DNA of 64,000 nucleotides from positions 1 through 64,000 of the forward strand of contig JAMPGE010000004.1 in assembly GCA_023664085.1 (NCBI GenBank). The letters run 5' to 3'. Positions 1 to 7,337 of the stretch are shown in pieces. The notes beneath the pieces are model-generated. The model was not told the origin of the DNA and did not search any database. It worked only from the letters and a program-made list of their open reading frames with translations. Position 1 is the stretch's first letter, and every line of letters begins with the position of its first letter. The position numbers and the translations under genes were made by a program. This DNA comes from Muribaculum sp. (lineage in GTDB: Bacteria; Bacteroidota; Bacteroidia; Bacteroidales; Muribaculaceae).

Positions 1-751
1 TTACACCGGCTACGCCGATGCCGATACCTTTACGATTGAAGTTGTAACTCAAATAATGATGCTTCTTAAAGACGTTCCAAAAGTATTCTTTTCGTTTGGT
101 CTCGAAGATTTCGATGTTGAGAGCGGGTCGATTTTTTTTTTGCGCTTCAGCGTCAAGCAACTGAAACGTCATATCGTCTGTGTTGAATACCCAATCAGGC
201 ATCAGCCAATCTTGTACGTCATAGTGACAAGTGACAGCGATGAACCGCTTCTTCTGTCTGCGTATTGCTTTCTGTATAGCAAGCGAAGACACGCGTGCGA
301 CATTGCGGTCAACGACTGAAGTAAATTCATCGAAGACAAACATATCACGCTTTTCAAGAATAGCGCGTGCGATGTCACAGCGCATCTTTTCACCGTTTGA
401 CAAGACTGCATACGGCTTCAGCCAAGACGGTGGCGAACTGAAGCCGACTGCGGTCAACGTTGCTGCGATGTCTTTGACTGATGCTTCTTTTGGCATATCG
501 TCAAGCAAATTGTCGTGCGACCACGTGAAGCCGTTGATGATGTCTGCATCGAACAGTTCGCGTGCGATAGTTGTCTTTCCTGACCCACTGCGCCCGACAA
601 TAAGACCGATGTTCCAATCTTCAGGCAAGTCGATGTTGCCGGTGAAGCGTTCCGTGACGTGCTGCTGTTGTAGGTCGTAAGTTCCGATGATAGATTGCAC
701 GCGAAAGCTATCTGTCGGCTGTGATTTTCTTACAATGTCAAAACTCGGCAT
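1..751 (-). CDS. ABC-type ATPase, COG2401-like (ATPase with likely C-terminal acetyltransferase), partial
   Basis: This reading frame is open from an ATG at 751 to the window edge, about 250 codons, so the C-terminus is missing. It has a Walker A GRSGSGKT (residues 53-60), an ABC signature LSNGE (117-121), a Walker B DMFVFDE (136-142) and a switch histidine in AVTCH (176). No membrane segment is present, so it is not a transporter part. The arrangement, and the region after the ATPase (around residues 210-240, with HHYLSYNFN), resemble COG2401 proteins, in which such an ATPase is fused to a GNAT-like domain. It overlaps the ParB-like gene by 22 bases, so the two are translated together. Its role in phages is not established; DNA binding or modification is a guess. 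Confidence 0.8.
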   Translation of the reverse strand, partial: MPSFDIVRKSQPTDSFRVQSIIGTYDLQQQHVTERFTGNIDLPEDWNIGLIVGRSGSGKTTIARELFDADIINGFTWSHDNLLDDMPKEASVKDIAATLTAVGFSSPPSWLKPYAVLSNGEKMRCDIARAILEKRDMFVFDEFTSVVDRNVARVSSLAIQKAIRRQKKRFIAVTCHYDVQDWLMPDWVFNTDDMTFQLLDAEAQKKNRPALNIEIFETKRKEYFWNVFKKHHYLSYNFNRKGIGIGVAGV

Positions 752-1299
752 TCGTACCCTTGGTCTTTAAGTTCGTTGTAAAGCATTTCTTGTTCACGTT
801 CGTCAGCACAGTCGATTTCTATCTTGTACGATGTGCCGATTTGTTCTGAAAGGTCTTTCTTGACTGTGTTACCTGATGTCGGTACGTCAAGACCCCAATC
901 GTCAAGCATATCGTCAGGCCATTCGTTGGCAAGCAAATCCCAATCCCAATCACCGAAGCCGTTGTTGTCGATGATAGTGTATGCTTGCAGTCGTTCGACT
1001 GATGTTTCTTTCGGTATGATGAACACCGGTGCGTCTGTGTGTCCGAGTTCTGACATTGCACGGTAGCGCATATTGCCACCGATGATGATGTAATGACCGT
1101 TGTCGAGCGGATACACAAGCAAACTGCGCATCGCAAGCATTTCAGGGTACGCTTCGATGTTCTTCTTCAGTTTTTCAAACTTCTGCTTCTTGATTGAACG
1201 AGGGTTCTTCGGCAGACCTTCAAGTTGACCGTCATTCAACTCAATCTGCGCGAGTGGAAGCATCGTCAGTTCTTTCGTAAAGTCGTTGTCTTTGTTCAT
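730..1299 (-). CDS. ParB/sulfiredoxin-fold nuclease-like protein
   Basis: This 189-residue protein carries a ParB N-terminal (ParB/Srx) domain at about residues 13-110, with KNPRS and the phosphate-binding stretch GGNMRYRA (74-81). Phage versions of this fold, unlike plasmid ParB, usually lack the central HTH, and none is visible here; family members are described as nucleases or CTPases. It is the first gene after a predicted promoter near 1400 and overlaps the COG2401-like ATPase downstream, a pairing I recall from other phages near the packaging genes. The start is the only ATG before the domain. The bases just before it (CAGCGCA) resemble a motif found before other starts in this element. 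Confidence 0.82.
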   Translation of the reverse strand: MNKDNDFTKELTMLPLAQIELNDGQLEGLPKNPRSIKKQKFEKLKKNIEAYPEMLAMRSLLVYPLDNGHYIIIGGNMRYRAMSELGHTDAPVFIIPKETSVERLQAYTIIDNNGFGDWDWDLLANEWPDDMLDDWGLDVPTSGNTVKKDLSEQIGTSYKIEIDCADEREQEMLYNELKDQGYECRVLTL

Positions 1300-1395
1300 T
1301 GCGCTGTCTGTGCTGATGATTGATTTTTATATGACTGCAAATAAATGAAGCCTGACACTTGCAATAATCTGACAGGTTGCATTTTTAGCATACTG

Positions 1396-1403
1396 CAAAG
1401 TTA
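1396..1403 (-). promoter_or_regulatory. Putative Bacteroidetes -7 promoter element for the parB-like operon
   Basis: The minus strand reads TAACTTTG, matching the Bacteroidetes -7 consensus TAnnTTTG, about 90 bases before the parB-like start and just beyond the terminator at 1409-1435. No good -33 TTTG is visible, so the call is moderate. It would begin a separate leftward transcription unit. Confidence 0.5.
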
Positions 1404-1408
1404 ATAAA

Positions 1409-1435
1409 AAAGAAGTGTTTGTTAAACACTTCTTT
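1409..1435 (-). terminator. Rho-independent terminator of the early leftward operon
   Basis: A perfect 12-bp stem (1409-1420 with 1424-1435) closes a 3-base loop. On the minus strand it is followed by a run of T. It lies 29 bases after the stop of the VRR-NUC gene and would end the long early transcript before the parB-like operon. Confidence 0.8.
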
Positions 1436-1463
1436 AGTGAAAAATAAAAAGTTGCGGTAAAAA

Positions 1464-1826
1464 TCAACTTTTACGGGTCGTATAAACGTAACTTTTGACA
1501 AGTTCGATGAACTCGTCAATGTCGCGCACGATAGCGTACTTGTAGCCTTGACGTTCGACTGCTTGCTGAAACAATTTCTGCGACTGTTGTTGTCTGCCAA
1601 TCTTTGTTTTGAACTCGATACACAAGCCGTGATATTCAGCGTTTGGGTACAAGAACAGCACATCAGCAACACCGGCAGTGACACCTTCCGCTTTCATAAT
1701 GCACGCTTCGATGCGTCTGCGACTGCCACCGTTAGGCACGGCGAACATCAGCGTTGCGAGGTCAGGAAACTGAAGACGAAACCACCTGAAGCACGACTGT
1801 TGTATTTGACTTTCGATGTGTCGCAT
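1464..1826 (-). CDS. VRR-NUC domain nuclease
   Basis: This 120-residue protein matches the VRR-NUC branch of the PD-(D/E)XK nuclease fold over its full length. Visible core residues are Asp55 in GVADVLF, Glu71 and Lys73 in EFKTK, and a following glutamine-rich helix (QQQSQ), with an N-terminal Glu5. Phage-encoded stand-alone VRR-NUC proteins are thought to act as structure-specific, Holliday-junction-type nucleases, which would suit replication intermediates or packaging. It begins 5 bases after the SSB stop codon, so the two are probably co-translated. It is the last gene before the terminator at 1409-1435. Confidence 0.85.
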   Translation of the reverse strand: MRHIESQIQQSCFRWFRLQFPDLATLMFAVPNGGSRRRIEACIMKAEGVTAGVADVLFLYPNAEYHGLCIEFKTKIGRQQQSQKLFQQAVERQGYKYAIVRDIDEFIELVKSYVYTTRKS

Positions 1827-1831
1827 AAGCG

Positions 1832-2302
1832 TCAGAACGGTAGGTCATGGTCTTTTTCAGTCTGCGGTGGGTAATAAGCACCACTGCCACCACTCTGTGT
1901 GCCATACATCGAAGTCGCGCTGTTGTTCGATGTCACGGTGTTGTTGTGTGTGTTTATACTTTCAGGCTTGCGGTCAAGAAGTTGAAAGTTGTCACCGATG
2001 ATTTCAGTGACGTAACGTTTCACACCGTCTTTGTCATCGTAGTTGCGAGTGCGAAGTTTACCTTGCACGAACAGTGATGAACCTTTGTGAACATACTTTG
2101 CGATGATTTCAGCCGGTTTGCCGAAGAAGACGATGTTGTGCCATTCGGTACGTTCTTCGACTTGTGAACCATCGGCACGTTGATAGCCGCGTTCTGTTGT
2201 CGCGATTGCGAAGCTCGTCATCGGTGTGTTGCTTTGCGTCTGAATGATGCGCGGTTCATCACCCACGAAACCGATGACTGTCGCTTGATTGAAAGTTGCC
2301 AT
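1832..2302 (-). CDS. ssb: Single-stranded DNA-binding protein
   Basis: The 156-residue product has the SSB OB-fold at residues 3-110, including the WHNIVFFGK and FVQGKLRTRNY segments typical of the family. A low-complexity Asn/Ser/Gly linker follows, ending in the acidic hydrophobic tip DHDLPF that recruits partner proteins. It would coat single-stranded DNA during phage replication and RecT-mediated annealing. A 120-base AT-rich gap precedes it (2303-2422), with a short GAGTA/TACTC hairpin but no clear promoter consensus. The VRR-NUC gene follows immediately. Confidence 0.95.
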   Translation of the reverse strand: MATFNQATVIGFVGDEPRIIQTQSNTPMTSFAIATTERGYQRADGSQVEERTEWHNIVFFGKPAEIIAKYVHKGSSLFVQGKLRTRNYDDKDGVKRYVTEIIGDNFQLLDRKPESINTHNNTVTSNNSATSMYGTQSGGSGAYYPPQTEKDHDLPF

Positions 2303-2422
2303 TTTTCGTTATTTACTGCTGTTATTCGATATAGAGTATTATATATTTACTCTTGTATTATATTATTATATAAATTCATGTTATCGTGTGCGTGCGCGTA
2401 TGCGCGAAGACGAAACACTCGT

Positions 2423-2905
2423 TCACTTTGACTGCGCGTATCGATGCGGTGTGAAATGTACGATGACACCGTTGAACACTGCATCTTCTTTGTGTCGCTG
2501 TTTAGCGAAGAACCAATCTTTGAAGTCATCGACAGTCGTACCGTCATTGAAAGCGAGTTGTTCGACTTCACTGTCTGTCATAGCGCGTTCTTCGACAGTG
2601 ACTGCGATGCTGTCATCATCGACACGGTATTGCATCGTGATACGCTCAACACCGATTGCTTCGTCAGTGTTATAGACTTCGCGCTGCTTTGACCTACGAG
2701 GTACGCCTGACCACTGCCGAACAGACAGAAGATAATTGCCTGACTGCATCTTTTCAGCATTGACAGCCCAAAGGTCGTAGTTCGTGCGTATCGTGTGAAG
2801 TTTCTGACCGTTGACGAGCTTCGATGCAAAATGTGTCGGTTCACCATGTCGCTTGTGAATTGTCGGGTACGCTTTCGCGATGACAATGTTGATTTTCTTT
2901 TTCAT
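2423..2905 (-). CDS. Conserved phage protein, possibly ASCH/PUA-like
   Basis: The 160-residue basic protein is not clearly assigned. The segment THFASKLVNGQKLHTIRTNY (residues 24-43) followed by a Trp, and the stretch SVRQWSGVPRRSKQ, resemble phage proteins with an ASCH or PUA-like RNA-binding fold; this comparison is from memory of the pattern. No membrane segment or signal is present. It sits between a small membrane protein gene and the SSB gene in the early leftward operon. Confidence 0.6.
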   Translation of the reverse strand: MKKKINIVIAKAYPTIHKRHGEPTHFASKLVNGQKLHTIRTNYDLWAVNAEKMQSGNYLLSVRQWSGVPRRSKQREVYNTDEAIGVERITMQYRVDDDSIAVTVEERAMTDSEVEQLAFNDGTTVDDFKDWFFAKQRHKEDAVFNGVIVHFTPHRYAQSK

Positions 2906-2932
2906 TGCTGAATGTGATTTTGATTGTGTTTA

Positions 2933-3277
2933 TCAGTTCACGCAATATGATGTCATCAGTCTTCGCTTCAACAGAAATTCACGCGTTGCACGGTCTTGCA
3001 CCTTGTCGATGTCAATGTCATCGAGCGAAAGTTTCAACGTGATTTCTGTATCGCTGTCACTGCTTGCGGTGATAAACAGTTCAGGTTGCTTCAGCGTCTG
3101 ACCGGTGCGCCGTGTGTGCCGGCGGTAGTCTTCAATCAACTGTTCGGTCGCTTCATCAAGTATCTGCGCTTGTTCGCACAGTTGCAGAAACTTTCGATGA
3201 TTGCGTCTTGCAGCGAGAATGTTGATGATGCCACCGGCACACAAACACACTATCGAAATGATGTGAAGAAAGTTCAT
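2933..3277 (-). CDS. Small single-pass membrane protein
   Basis: This 114-residue protein has one hydrophobic segment at residues 4-22, followed by a basic patch (RRNHRKF) and an acidic soluble region, which suggests an N-terminal inner-membrane anchor with the rest in the cytoplasm. I recognise no family. Its start overlaps the end of the upstream 76-residue gene by 4 bases (ATGA), so translation is probably coupled. Confidence 0.6.
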   Translation of the reverse strand: MNFLHIISIVCLCAGGIINILAARRNHRKFLQLCEQAQILDEATEQLIEDYRRHTRRTGQTLKQPELFITASSDSDTEITLKLSLDDIDIDKVQDRATREFLLKRRLMTSYCVN

Positions 3278-3504
3278 ATTTGCGATTTGCCGTTGTTTTC
3301 GTTGTTGAGATAGTCAAACATATTCGGTGACTTCTGAATTACGTCAGGAAGCGCGAGAATTGCTTCAACGCGTTTTATTTCTTCATCTACCTTGCTTTCA
3401 AGTATCTTGCTTGTCTGCAAGTCCGTCTTGCGCTTGTGCTTGAAGTATTCGCGCTGATGCGCTCGCATCTTCCTGACAAGTTCAAAGAATTGTCGAGCAT
3501 CCAT
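3274..3504 (-). CDS. Small conserved phage protein
   Basis: This 76-residue, charged and predicted helical protein begins MDARQFFELVRKMR and continues with a lysine-rich helix. Similar short proteins are common in Bacteroides phages and mobile elements, but no function is known to me. It overlaps the following membrane protein gene by 4 bases and starts 6 bases after the MazG-like stop codon. Confidence 0.6.
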   Translation of the reverse strand: MDARQFFELVRKMRAHQREYFKHKRKTDLQTSKILESKVDEEIKRVEAILALPDVIQKSPNMFDYLNNENNGKSQI

Positions 3505-3509
3505 GTGCT

Positions 3510-3836
3510 TCAGCGATTGTCACCACTGCCGCCCAACTTGCCGCGTTCAGCGCGTGAGCGTAGTTTGTAGATGTTCATCTGTGCGATTGCTTCAAGCGAG
3601 AAGTCCAAGTCGCGTGCAAGCGTTGCACAGTACCACAGCACGTCACCGATTTCGAGCGCGATTGCTTCTTTGCGTTCGTCATCGAAGCACTGATTGTTGT
3701 CGCGAATGACTTTCTTCACTTTGTCAGCAACTTCACCGGCTTCGCCACACATACCGAGTGCTGGATATATGATGCGCTTGTCTTCAGGATAGACAGCCGT
3801 CTTCAGTGCTTCTTTCTGATAGTCGTTCAATGTCAT
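3510..3836 (-). CDS. MazG-like nucleotide pyrophosphohydrolase
   Basis: The product is an all-alpha NTP pyrophosphatase of the MazG superfamily. The first metal-binding helix is GEAGEV and the second is EIGDVLWY. The longer reading frame from 3932 overlaps the upstream gene, so I choose the ATG at 3836 (MTLNDYQKEAL), which gives 108 residues, the usual size of phage MazG. It would hydrolyse non-canonical or excess NTPs to NMP and pyrophosphate; some phage homologues lower host ppGpp. The ThyX-like and Nmad1 genes lie just upstream in the same operon, pointing to a nucleotide-pool module. Confidence 0.85.
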   Translation of the reverse strand: MTLNDYQKEALKTAVYPEDKRIIYPALGMCGEAGEVADKVKKVIRDNNQCFDDERKEAIALEIGDVLWYCATLARDLDFSLEAIAQMNIYKLRSRAERGKLGGSGDNR

Positions 3837-3873
3837 TTTCTTTGCTTTTTGAAAAGTATTATTGATTTGATGT

Positions 3874-4527
3874 TCATTTTTCACTGTTTGTGAACAGTTC
3901 GAGATAATCAGTGAGTACGGTCTGACCGACACCGCTGTTTATCCACTGACACGACTTCGGTTCTGAACAGATGCCGCCACGAAAGACACACTGCGGTACA
4001 AGATGCGGTGCAAGTGCCGGGTCTGCGATTGCCACACCCAACGCGATTTGTGTCATCACGTCACGCGTTTCTTTCGATGCTTTCGCGCACAGACGTTTGT
4101 GCGCCATGTTGATGAGTGCTTCAGCATTGCAGATGAAAGCGATGTCGGTCGGTGCGTAGCGGTCGAAGTATTTCGGCAACATATTGACACGCGCTTCTGC
4201 TACACTCAGACGGTCAATGTCAGGTGTCGTGATGCCGTCATCAATCTGTTGTGCGATTTCAGTACATTCAAGCGCGAAGTCTGCACCGCCACGGTCGATG
4301 CGCTTGCTGCGCTGAAAGAACTGCACGCCAACGTGACTTCTGACAAGTTGCGATGCGACAAACAAAGGTATGTCTGTCAGTTCGACCCAAAACATCTGCG
4401 TGCGTATGGGCGAATGTCCGTAACGATACGCTGTTTCAAGCGTCATGTGACTGTCGTGACCGGTCGTGAAGCCGTTAGCACGCTGCAACAGCGACACATC
4501 GGTCAGTTTCTTGACTTCTGCTTTCAT
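3874..4527 (-). CDS. ThyX-related (flavin-dependent thymidylate synthase-like) protein
   Basis: The 217-residue protein resembles the ThyX family in size and layout. The segment around residues 58-76 (SQLVRSHVGVQFFQRSKR) sits where ThyX has its RHR-x7-8-S signature, and a long helix with NAEALINMAHKRLCAK follows. The canonical RHR and terminal Arg-Tyr are not intact, so activity as dUMP methylase is uncertain; a modified pyrimidine substrate is possible. It overlaps the DUF4494 gene by 4 bases. I am fairly confident of the family, less of the chemistry. Confidence 0.6.
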   Translation of the reverse strand: MKAEVKKLTDVSLLQRANGFTTGHDSHMTLETAYRYGHSPIRTQMFWVELTDIPLFVASQLVRSHVGVQFFQRSKRIDRGGADFALECTEIAQQIDDGITTPDIDRLSVAEARVNMLPKYFDRYAPTDIAFICNAEALINMAHKRLCAKASKETRDVMTQIALGVAIADPALAPHLVPQCVFRGGICSEPKSCQWINSGVGQTVLTDYLELFTNSEK

Positions 4528-4961
4528 TCTTCAGACAGTTTTGCTTTGAACACGTCAACGATGTTCGTTTCTGCGATTGATACGATTTCAAAGTCAGCCA
4601 TTGTGCCTTTCATGCCGTCAAGAAAGTTTTCAAGCGCGTTGTTGAAGTCGCACGCCTGAACCATGATGACAGACACGTTGCGCTTTTCTGCTGCTGTCTT
4701 TTCATCGATAGTGATGAAAGCAACTTTGACCTGATACCAACGGTCTGCGTTTTCGTTCCAAAAGATTTCAGCGATTTTCGACTTTGCGACTGCTGAAACT
4801 GTGAACTCGCCACTGATGTACGGTTTCACTTCTTCGATGATGCGTGCTTCGGCTTCTGTGAAACTCAAAGCATCGACAAGATACGATTGTGTTACGCGCT
4901 TCAGTGTGCCGTTGTCTTGCATCTTGTCGAAGCGCACCGATGTTTTAATCCATTGTGCCAT
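4524..4961 (-). CDS. DUF4494 family phage protein
   Basis: This 145-residue protein matches DUF4494, a family found in Bacteroidetes phages and mobile elements. The hallmark is the stretch SYLVDALSFTEAEARIIEE, followed by a beta-rich region with IFWNENADRWYQVKV. The biochemical function of the family is unknown. It overlaps the ThyX-like gene by 4 bases and follows a 90-residue hypothetical gene by 2 bases. Confidence 0.8.
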   Translation of the reverse strand: MAQWIKTSVRFDKMQDNGTLKRVTQSYLVDALSFTEAEARIIEEVKPYISGEFTVSAVAKSKIAEIFWNENADRWYQVKVAFITIDEKTAAEKRNVSVIMVQACDFNNALENFLDGMKGTMADFEIVSIAETNIVDVFKAKLSEE

Positions 4962-4963
4962 GA

Positions 4964-5236
4964 TTAGTTTAATAATGATTTTTGACTTGCTCCGAAGAAC
5001 TCTTCAGGGGTTTTGTCAATGATGTTTCTGATAATCTTCACGTCAGCATCAAGTGCTTTCAATGCTTCTGCTTTTGACGGTGCGTGCGTCAGCCACATTG
5101 CGAGATATGCGTTTGCTGCACCGATGATGCCGTTGATGTTGATTGCGCGATGTTCGCGAACAAACTTGTCTGTCGCGTTCTGCAACTTGTCGTTCAGCAT
5201 GAACGCAAGTTGATTTTGGTCGGGTTGCTGTTTCAT
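4964..5236 (-). CDS. Hypothetical phage protein
   Basis: This 90-residue, predicted helical protein has no recognised domain. It overlaps the upstream Nmad1 gene by 4 bases and precedes the DUF4494 gene by 2 bases, so it is part of a tightly coupled run of four genes. Confidence 0.6.
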   Translation of the reverse strand: MKQQPDQNQLAFMLNDKLQNATDKFVREHRAININGIIGAANAYLAMWLTHAPSKAEALKALDADVKIIRNIIDKTPEEFFGASQKSLLN

Positions 5237-5547
5237 TGTTTTGATTGGTCTGAAATTTCCATTGCGAGCATTATCGCATAGTTAGCCATGTCGAGAAGTG
5301 TGTCAACTGCGCTTTCGCTGTTGACTTGTGCGACTGCATCGTTCAGAAGAAGTTGCTTCGCACGATTGTATTTGTCACCGATGCGCACGATGCCGGCAAT
5401 CGCTCCGTGTTCAGCGAATGACTGACTGAAACTGTTGCCGTAGTCTGCGTTTTTGCGTCTGTATGTATCAGCCATTTCTTCAGTGATGCGCTTGAAGCGA
5501 AGCACATTCTGCGATGTTGACTGAATACGTTCTGTTGTTTCGTTCAT
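5233..5547 (-). CDS. Nmad1/DUF1599 (nucleotide modification associated domain) protein
   Basis: The protein matches the Nmad1 family, formerly DUF1599: RRKNADYGNSF is followed by IVRIGDKYNRAKQLL and a C-terminal DTLLDMANYAIM helix. The family is linked by gene context to phage DNA base modification and is thought to be related to the MazG-type all-alpha pyrophosphatases. A longer frame opens at 5607, but it would run through a strong hairpin; I choose ATG 5547 (MNETTERIQ), giving 104 residues. The ThyX-like and MazG genes lie immediately downstream. Confidence 0.75.
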   Translation of the reverse strand: MNETTERIQSTSQNVLRFKRITEEMADTYRRKNADYGNSFSQSFAEHGAIAGIVRIGDKYNRAKQLLLNDAVAQVNSESAVDTLLDMANYAIMLAMEISDQSKQ

Positions 5548-5571
5548 ATTGTCACTTGTTAGAAGTTGAAA

Positions 5572-5608
5572 GATGCACCGCCCACCGCGAATGTGCAAGC
5601 GGTGCATC
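5572..5608 (-). other. Hairpin upstream of the Nmad1 gene
   Basis: A 10-bp perfect stem (5572-5581 with 5599-5608) lies between the end of the histone-tailed gene and the Nmad1 start, 25 bases before the start codon. The minus strand contains GTGGGCGGTG, which recurs in the hairpin at 15547-15578. No T run follows, so it is more likely an RNA processing or translation-control structure than a terminator. Confidence 0.5.
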
Positions 5609-5627
5609 AGACTTGGTCGTTGTCAGA

Positions 5628-6665
5628 TTACTTCACGCTGTTCTTGCGATACGTCTTCATTAGTTTTTCGAGCTTCAGCGATGCTTTGCGTGCGCGTGTG
5701 CCGGCTGCTTTGTTGCCTTTGTTGACGTTCAGTTCTGCGTCTTTCTGAAACGCTGCGATTGTGGCGTTGATTTCAGCCACAAGACTTGTCATTTCTTCCA
5801 TAGTCATTTCTGTTTTTGTGGTTTGTGAATTATTTTGTTGTTTATCTTCATCGTTGATTTCAGTATCAGCGATGTATTTTGCAAGTTCTGTCGCTTGTTC
5901 TTGTTCGTACTTCGCGAAGTCTGCTTTATCAAGTGTCGTATCACCGGCAAATTCTTTGACAAGCACATACAGCCGCTTCAGTTCTTTCGGATAAAGCGTG
6001 TTGCCGATGCTGTAACCAAGTATCGATGTCACTATTTTTTCTTGTGCTGCACAGTAACGTTGCAGTGCTGTCATCACGATACGACAAGCGTATGATGCAC
6101 CGACAAGCAAGCGTGTGTGATATTCGATTTCACCGTACTTCGCTGTCAGATGTTCAACGACATACTTCTGTATGCCACCGAAGAAGTCTGAAAGCGTTTC
6201 TTGAAACATAATCATGTTTTCTGTTTCACTTGCACGCCACTTGTCGTTGATGATTTTGAAGCGTTCACGGTCGTACTCTCTGCGAAGATTTCTGATTTCA
6301 CGACACAACGGCTTCGTTTCACGCAAGCGCATCAGTGTCGCATAATCAAGAATACTGTCTGCATAGTCCCAAGCGACTTCTGCGATGACATACGGCACAT
6401 AAGTGATACTGAACTGCGCTTCTTCTGACAGTGTTTCGTGAAGCAACTTCTTGTCACGTTCTGCTTTTTCAGCGATAGCGCGAACGGCTGCTTCTTGCGC
6501 TGCTTGCTTTCTGCGCTGAAGTTCTTGCATCATCTGTTCGGGTGTCATCGCACGCTGCGGTGTCGGCATTGCGCTCGACCACTGCACGTTGTGAAGTTCA
6601 CCAAGACTGATGCGCTTGCCGGTCGCATCAATGAATGTGCCGTACATTTTTTCAGTTTTCATCAT
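5628..6665 (-). CDS. Phage protein with C-terminal Hc1-like histone tail
   Basis: The 345-residue product has a charged helical N-terminal part (around residues 40-75), a central region of unknown fold, and a Gln/Asn/Thr-rich linker at about 274-285. The final 59 residues (287-345) look like a Bacteroidetes Hc1-type histone H1-like protein, with NKGNKAAGTRARKASLKLEK and a terminal TYRKNSVK. That tail would bind DNA non-specifically. An internal ATG at 5807 could also make the tail as a separate small protein. The start is two adjacent ATG codons preceded directly by CAACGCA. Confidence 0.7.
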   Translation of the reverse strand: MMKTEKMYGTFIDATGKRISLGELHNVQWSSAMPTPQRAMTPEQMMQELQRRKQAAQEAAVRAIAEKAERDKKLLHETLSEEAQFSITYVPYVIAEVAWDYADSILDYATLMRLRETKPLCREIRNLRREYDRERFKIINDKWRASETENMIMFQETLSDFFGGIQKYVVEHLTAKYGEIEYHTRLLVGASYACRIVMTALQRYCAAQEKIVTSILGYSIGNTLYPKELKRLYVLVKEFAGDTTLDKADFAKYEQEQATELAKYIADTEINDEDKQQNNSQTTKTEMTMEEMTSLVAEINATIAAFQKDAELNVNKGNKAAGTRARKASLKLEKLMKTYRKNSVK

Positions 6666-6679
6666 TGCGTTGTAGTTTT

Positions 6680-6817
6680 TTAGCGATATGGGTTCATTTC
6701 GTCATCGTCTTCATCATCGCATTTGCCACCGTTGCATATCAGAAGCGCGAAGCCAAGCACGATGACTGCGATGAAAGCGAACAGCGCAAACATACCGTCT
6801 TTGATTTTGCGTATCAT
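6680..6817 (-). CDS. Small membrane protein (45 residues)
   Basis: I take the ATG at 6817 (MIRKIKDGMF), which overlaps the upstream gene by 4 bases, rather than the longer frame from 6958, which lies wholly inside that gene. The 45-residue product has a single hydrophobic segment (residues 8-28) followed by an acidic tail CDDEDDDEMNPYR. No family is recognised. Small single-pass proteins are frequent in phage early operons. Confidence 0.55.
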   Translation of the reverse strand: MIRKIKDGMFALFAFIAVIVLGFALLICNGGKCDDEDDDEMNPYR

Positions 6818-7068
6818 ACAGGGTTCGCGAGGTAGTTTGCAAACTTCACTGCCTGATTGCGTGACGGAAACGGGCCATACATCTGACAGTGCGAAAAACG
6901 CACGCGCCAAAACTGCCACTTCGGTATTCTGCACTGCTCGACTTTGATGACGCACCAACGTAAGCCGTCAAACTCAGTCGACCAACATAACTGCGCACGC
7001 ACACCGTTCGCAAGTGCGACTTCTGCATTGTCTTCCTGAAGAAGACGTTTGATTGATTTCTGTTTCAT
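6814..7068 (-). CDS. Hypothetical phage protein
   Basis: With the ATG at 7068 (MKQKSIKRLLQEDNAEVA), the product is 84 residues, tryptophan- and arginine-rich (RWCVIKVEQCR, WQFWRVRF). The frame could start at 7164, but that would overlap the zinc-ribbon gene by about 70 bases. The ending FPSRNQAVKFANYLANPV may be a short helix-turn-helix, but I do not assign a function. Confidence 0.55.
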   Translation of the reverse strand: MKQKSIKRLLQEDNAEVALANGVRAQLCWSTEFDGLRWCVIKVEQCRIPKWQFWRVRFSHCQMYGPFPSRNQAVKFANYLANPV

Positions 7069-7090
7069 ATCTGTGATGTTGATTGATGTT

Positions 7091-7309
7091 TCAGTCGTAG
7101 TCTTCTTCTGAAGCGTTGTCAAGTTCGATTTCGCCGGCTTCAAGACAAGCGTTGCAATAAACACGTTCAGTGTCTGTTTCTTGCCAATCTGCGTAGTTCA
7201 TCGCTTCTTCAGCATCTTCTTCAGACTCCCAAGCGGTCACACCGTCAAGTTCAAGACGTTCACCGCATTTGTCGCAAATAACTTCGTAATATGTTACTTC
7301 TTTAATCAT
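7091..7309 (-). CDS. Small zinc-ribbon protein
   Basis: This 72-residue acidic protein has two CxxC knuckles, CDKC at residues 12-15 and CNAC at about 52-55, which would bind one zinc ion. Between them lies an acidic helix (SEEDAEEAMNYADW). Such proteins often mediate protein-protein or nucleic-acid contacts, but this one is not assigned. Confidence 0.65.
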   Translation of the reverse strand: MIKEVTYYEVICDKCGERLELDGVTAWESEEDAEEAMNYADWQETDTERVYCNACLEAGEIELDNASEEDYD

Positions 7310-7337
7310 GTTGTTATTTCTGTGATGTGATTAGTTG

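Noticed and set aside
231-680. Plus-strand frame of 149 codons
   Set aside because: It is antisense to the ABC-type ATPase that is open from 751 to the window edge and has all its motifs.
6818-6958. Longer N-terminus for the 45-residue membrane protein
   Set aside because: The added part is entirely within the upstream gene, and the ATG at 6817 overlaps that gene's stop by 4 bases as elsewhere in the operon.
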